Below, in pieces: positions 59,735 to 64,000 of a stretch of DNA of 64,000 bases (position 1 is the stretch's first letter; the number at the start of each line of letters is the position of its first letter). The stretch is taken from assembly GCA_948474755.1 (NCBI GenBank), contig CAOLHI010000022.1:434001-498000 (forward strand), given 5' to 3'. A model generated the notes under the pieces. That model was not told the DNA's origin and did no database searches. It worked only from the letters and a program-made list of their open reading frames with translations. The stretch comes from Ctenosaura bakeri. Taxonomy: Eukaryota; Chordata; Lepidosauria; Squamata; Iguanidae. The position numbers and the translations under genes are program-made.

Positions 59735-60293
59735 ACTTCATCAAACATAGCTGCAAACAGAGCCATGAGACGTGTAAGTTCTGTTCCATCAAGGGCCCAG
59801 TCTCCCTCATACGTAACCACCACAGGAGTTTCCCCATCAAGAGGATCACTGAGAACTTCTTTAGGAAGTGGCTATGGTTCACCATCTGTCACTGAGTCAC
59901 GATCTCTTAATTCTAATGTGTTCTCATCCACAACATTACCTGTACAAAGAGCAGCATCCCCATTTAGTACGCAAAGACCAGCTTCACCAGTAGGAGTGCG
60001 TCGGATTGGTTCAGTAACATCTAGGCAATCAAGTAATCCCAATGGAGGAACTCCTCAGTACCAGCCTGCTGTCAGAGTTGGTTCGCCTCTTAACCTAAAT
60101 GATACACAGACAAGAGTGGCTTCTCCACCTCAAAGTCAAGTTGGATCTTCTTCACCAAAGCGTTCTGGTATGACTGCAGTTCCACAGCATTTGGGAACAA
60201 CCTTACAACGGACACTTCATGACATTGAGCAGTATGCACAGCAGTATGATATCTATGAAAGGATGGTTCCACCTCGTCCAGATAGCCTTACAG
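59735..60293 (+). CDS. PKP4: PKP4 coding exon 6 (residues 200-385, first base of 386)
   Basis: Acceptor TTGCTGACAG, donor ACAG/GTTAGT. It starts TSSNIAANRAMRRVSSVPSR and ends YDIYERMVPPRPDSLT, both PKP4 landmarks. The exon is the Ser/Pro/Arg-rich part of the head, with repeated R-x-x-S and S-P units (RRVSS, RAQSP, RAASP, RPASP, RIGS, RVGSP, RVASP, SSSPKRSG). These are likely phosphorylation and 14-3-3-type sites by analogy with the p120 family (inference). The ATG at 59765 is Met 210 and not a start. 559 nt; one base is carried to the next exon, outside the window. The armadillo repeats, from about residue 500 in the family, are therefore not present here. Confidence 0.97.
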
Positions 60294-61316
60294 GTTAGTA
60301 AAAAGGTAAAGACACAACTTCAGATTTTGTGCATATTTCTAAATACAACAAATTATACCACTGCATTAATAGTAAAGGGAATACTGACAGGAATAGTAAA
60401 AAGAATATTGCTATTTCAAATAGGTTGTTATCATTTGTTTTCCCTTAGTAACATGTTTGAGGAAGAAGCTATTTTTGTTAGAACAAATGACTGATGTGGT
60501 TTTATACTTTGAGTGTTTTCCTTTTTCATACTTGAGTGATGTTTGTTGTTGGGGAGGGGATAAATATCCTAATCAAAGATGGTTAAGATTCATACATGGA
60601 CATAGTTTGTAAAGCTAATTTAATTGAATAAGCTTAATATATGACAGGTCTCACACTTTTCAGTTTACCTTCATGTCATTCAGGCTGAGTTAATCATGCA
60701 TTGGTCCATTGAAATTAGTAGGACAAGTTAGTCCTAACAAATCACTCAAACTCCATTGATTTTAGTATTAAAATTAATCAAAATATAACTTGTAATATTG
60801 ACTCTCTATGTATAGAAAGACTCCTTCCATTCGTGGAGGGAACTAGATCCGGTAGAATCCATGGTGGATTTTAGTGGTACACCTGCAGCTTCAGTACCAC
60901 CACCCATGCTGATCCACAGGATGTCTCACCCTTCTTCTAGAACAGCTTTATAGAGACTATGGTGCTATAGCTGAAAATTGCCACTCTGCACATTTATTCC
61001 ATGTGTGCAAAATTCTTCTGAGCATACCAACTGATGGTATTTTGCATAAGATAGGATACTTCTAGGTGGACTATTCCTAACACCAACAGATAAGGGGGGG
61101 GGAAGAAATTATAGGAAAGCATGGCAGAGTTACCAATGTAAGAAGATGACATTTGGGACCCCTATAAAATCCCACAAATGAGGCAAGCTACCGGTAGCCA
61201 CTCCTGGATCCTATGCCTCAATAGTCTTTAGAAGTTTGCTTTGGTCTTTGGCTGGCAGATTCCTGTTTATTTTAATGGCTGTGGATTATATTTCACATTG
61301 GCAAATGATGTTTATG

Positions 61317-61400
61317 ATTAACTTTCTTTATATCCTGCCTTTTCTGGAAAGGCAGTACTCAAAGTTGCTTAAAATTTAAAATTAATACAATATAGTTGAA
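61317..61400 (-). mobile_element. LINE 3' end, minus orientation
   Basis: TTTCTTTATATCCTGCCTTT followed by TCTGGAAAGGCAGTACTCAA and AGTTGCTTAAAATTTAAAAT reads as the antisense of a CR1/L2-type 3' end. Very short. Confidence 0.45.
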
Positions 61401-62704
61401 ATAGAAAAAGGTAACATTAAAATGTAATTTAACTGTCAGTAACTTCCAGTCAATTTGCTATCCATCTGTATTAACTTTTAACTTCTTTAAAAAATGTTGT
61501 TTGACTGTTCCCCCATGCAAGGTCACAGTTATGTTCCAATATGAAAGTACTTTCATAGAATTTTAAACTGTACTATACTTATAATCAACCCATGCAAAAT
61601 ACTTTAAAAAAAAGTATTTGCTCTAAAGAAGATTCTAGCCAAGATCTAGTTGTGTTCCTATGTCAGTATAACTACAGATCTAAAGGAAGTGGCATGGAAG
61701 GAAAAAGGCTGTAGTGACAGCAGCAATGAAAGAAAGAAGATATAGGTAACATGAATTAAAGACTTCCCGCTCTGAGCATCCTTCACCTTTCAAGGTGCTA
61801 TGAAAGATGTCCAAGTCACAGGCAATTGTTCCAGCCAGCTGTGCCAGAGTTCCTTGGTTTCCCGGATCATTTGAAAGCCAGACTTTGGAGAATAGGGTGA
61901 TAAAAGCTGGAAGCCATCTGCCTCCTGTCATCTGCTTTCTTCCTTCTTCCTGCATGACCTCAGAAAAAGTGCAACCATGTGCTTAATAGGGCATTATACG
62001 CACAGAAGAAATCAATCGGATTCCGACCAAAAACTCATTTCTTGTTTTTGCCTGTATGTCTGTAAATTTCCCTAAGAAATAAAATACAGAAATTGGGTGT
62101 TTCTTAAAAACTGTCACATCAAACAGAATTGAACACAAATCTCTTTGGTTTCCGCAGAAGAGCTAAACACATGCTAAGTTTGCCTGCCTTGTGTCCATTC
62201 TTTTACTTCTCAGTTGAAAAGAAGAGAGCTATAAATTGTGTTGTCCATTTAGCATCCTCATCTAATAGACCTTTCCATAAATAAAGTCGGGCATTCATTC
62301 AATAATTTGAAGAAGGCTCTCCTAATGAGGTTATTTCAGCCACCTACCTGTCAAAACTATGACATCCATCTGCATAAATCAATGCTTAGTTATTGCTTCT
62401 TATCTCTGGGGTTTGGTATTGTGAAATATGGCTCCAAGGCAAAGTCATGTTTCATATATTTTGCTAACATCTTTAGTCTTTACTCAGTTACAAAATTATA
62501 GCGTTATAGAGACATCTGAAAGATACGTGGATTACTGTCTGGTTGTATTTTTATCTCCCCATCTAATCTCATTCATGTGTGTCATAATTTTCTTTTTCAT
62601 CCTTTTCCATTTTAATCTGGGCAGGTGGCCCAGCATCAGAGTCATTTCTTTTTCTGGTTGCATCTTAAATTTTTGTTCAAGTATAGTCTACCCAGAAGAA
62701 CCAA

Positions 62705-62862
62705 AGTGATGTGGTTGTTTAAGCATTGGACTGTGACTCTGGAGACTGAGTAACCCTGGGCTCATCACATAGTCTCAGCCCTCAGAAAACCCTGTGACAG
62801 GATTGCCTTAGGGTCACCATAAGTCAGAAGCAACTTGGAGGCATGCAATAGCAGCAACAACA
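62705..62862 (+). mobile_element. tRNA-derived SINE, + orientation
   Basis: GTGATGTGGTTGTTTAAGCA (A-box region), TTGGACTGTGACTCTGGAGA, TAACCCTGGGCTCATCACAT, GAAAACCCTGTGACAGGATT and GCCTTAGGGTCACCATAAGT, then CAGAAGCAACTTGGAGGCAT and a short (CAA)n tail. Same family as 33155, 39776 and 6499, with a shortened middle. Confidence 0.82.
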
Positions 62863-64000
62863 AGTTTACCCATAGTATGGAAACACGCGTATTTCATCAC
62901 ATCTAGGAGCTTTTATTATTATCTAGTGTGTACAATCAATAACAGTTGTGTTGTTGTTCAACAAATATAAATTAGCATCTGGCCATGAATCCATAGACAC
63001 TCTTCTGTATGTCAGCAAAAGGCAAAAATTATCATGTTTAGCTTTACCTTATTAAACTTTCAATGTACTATTCTAATATTCTTGTTTTTTATAAAATTCC
63101 ATTTTATCACGTAAACCACATGTCATCTGGGGGGGAGTTGAAAGTAGGTTCTAGTGTCACTTACTGTGCCCTGCATATTGGCTTGGAGTGAGGAAGGCAA
63201 GCACAAATCTGCACCACTGTTCATGTGTATTGTGTGGGGCAGAAGGATGGCACTTTTGAAGCACCGTCTGTATATCTTTGGGAGATCTGGGGAACTAAAA
63301 CCCATAGCATACCATTAACATACTGATGCAATTTATTCATGAAGTCTAACTATTAAAGTGATGGTGGGCATTTCCCCTCCTCCACTTCAGGCATAGCACC
63401 ATATCTGAAGGTTCCACTTGGGATCTATGTAAAGTGCTGAGGGATGAAGGGGTATCGTAGGCTGAAGGCTCTCTTGAACCTCAGGCTTATCCTTTTGAAC
63501 ACCCATGCTGTGTTTAGACTAGGAGAAAAAATACCTTTAAGTAACAAGGGTATTTAACATTCAAAAGGGTTTGTTGTTTAAATCTGTAAAACATTTGTTT
63601 GACCCATTGTAAATAATGTATGACTGCAATTAATTCCTCTTTTCATGTCATATTTTGAGGTGAAAGGTAGCAAGTTTCAATTTAGGAAAACATGATCTTC
63701 AGCACTGATAAATGAAAACCAAACATAACTCAGAATTGAACATTTAGGAAAATGTAGTCTATATGTAATGATTTTCTCTCCCCACTGTTAAGTTCTCATA
63801 ATATCAAATACTTCAGCGTTTTGTGGCTGATTTTAAAGTGGGATGCTTTCATATGATAACAGATATCAATGAAGGCCTAGAATTGACTTTACTGAGAGAA
63901 GGAGATGAGCTTACTGCTTCATTCTTTGCTTTTTTTCTGGACCCATTTAAGAGAGAGTAGCACAGATGAGTAGATATTTTAGGAATGGAATTGGTCCATC

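Larger units (their letters stand above)
60294..64000 (+). other. PKP4: PKP4 intron 6 (5' part)
   Basis: Starts GTTAGT and runs off the window. The next coding exon (expected to continue after SLTG) was not found up to 64000. 60294-61316, 61401-62704 and 62863-64000 hold no feature that I can identify. 60830-61210 is somewhat richer in GC and may be an old repeat. Confidence 0.82.

Noticed and set aside
59707..59895. Open frame in another reading frame overlapping coding exon 6
   Set aside because: Shadow of the PKP4 exon. The true frame gives the conserved RRVSSVPSRAQSPSY sequence.
1..64000. CRISPR arrays, operons or prokaryotic mobile islands
   Set aside because: No spaced direct-repeat arrays and no dense coding; the spliced PKP4 exons and vertebrate transposons show a nuclear vertebrate sequence.

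Overview
The window is a piece of vertebrate nuclear genome, most likely from a squamate reptile. It is AT-rich and dominated by introns and transposable elements. It has no operons, ribosome-binding sites or bacterial features. The squamate reading rests on the repeats: a 5S-rRNA-derived SINE, tRNA-like SINEs with a GGGTCACCATAAGTCAGAA-type tail, CR1-type LINEs in both orientations, an L1 fragment, several short hAT elements and a DIRS-like retrotransposon. I cannot name the species.

The only host gene I can support is the 5' part of PKP4 (plakophilin-4, p0071), on the + strand. Six coding exons (3304-3434, 21216-21328, 51610-51644, 57002-57133, 57231-57421, 59735-60293) all have AG/GT borders and join in one frame. 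They encode residues 1-385 plus the first base of codon 386: the start codon, the N-terminal coiled coil and the Ser/Pro/Arg-rich head. The armadillo repeats and C-terminus lie beyond the right edge. The 5' untranslated exon(s) and promoter lie beyond the left edge. Introns are about 17.8 kb, 30.3 kb, 5.4 kb, 97 bp and 2.3 kb, with two partial introns at the edges.

Region by region: 1-3303 is the 3' end of the 5'UTR intron, with one Tigger-like short DNA element. 3435-21215 (intron 1) holds fold-back and hAT elements, SINEs, CR1 pieces, and a three-layer nest in which a CR1 copy was split by a solo LTR that was then split by a hAT element. 21329-51609 (intron 2) holds LINE and SINE copies, microsatellites, an antisense L1 3' end, a 5S SINE and, at about 45.59-51.50 kb, an end-to-end but inactivated DIRS-like element. 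That element has inverted terminal repeats, an internal complementary region and decayed gag, RT, RNase H and tyrosine-recombinase regions. It stops only about 115 bp before the 35-nt third coding exon. The rest is introns with scattered repeats.

I found no convincing new biological system. The most informative items are the DIRS element with its recombination architecture beside a tiny frame-critical exon, and the dated nest of insertions at 17-19.5 kb. All family names come from recognising sequence by eye and from memory; no alignment or database search was run.
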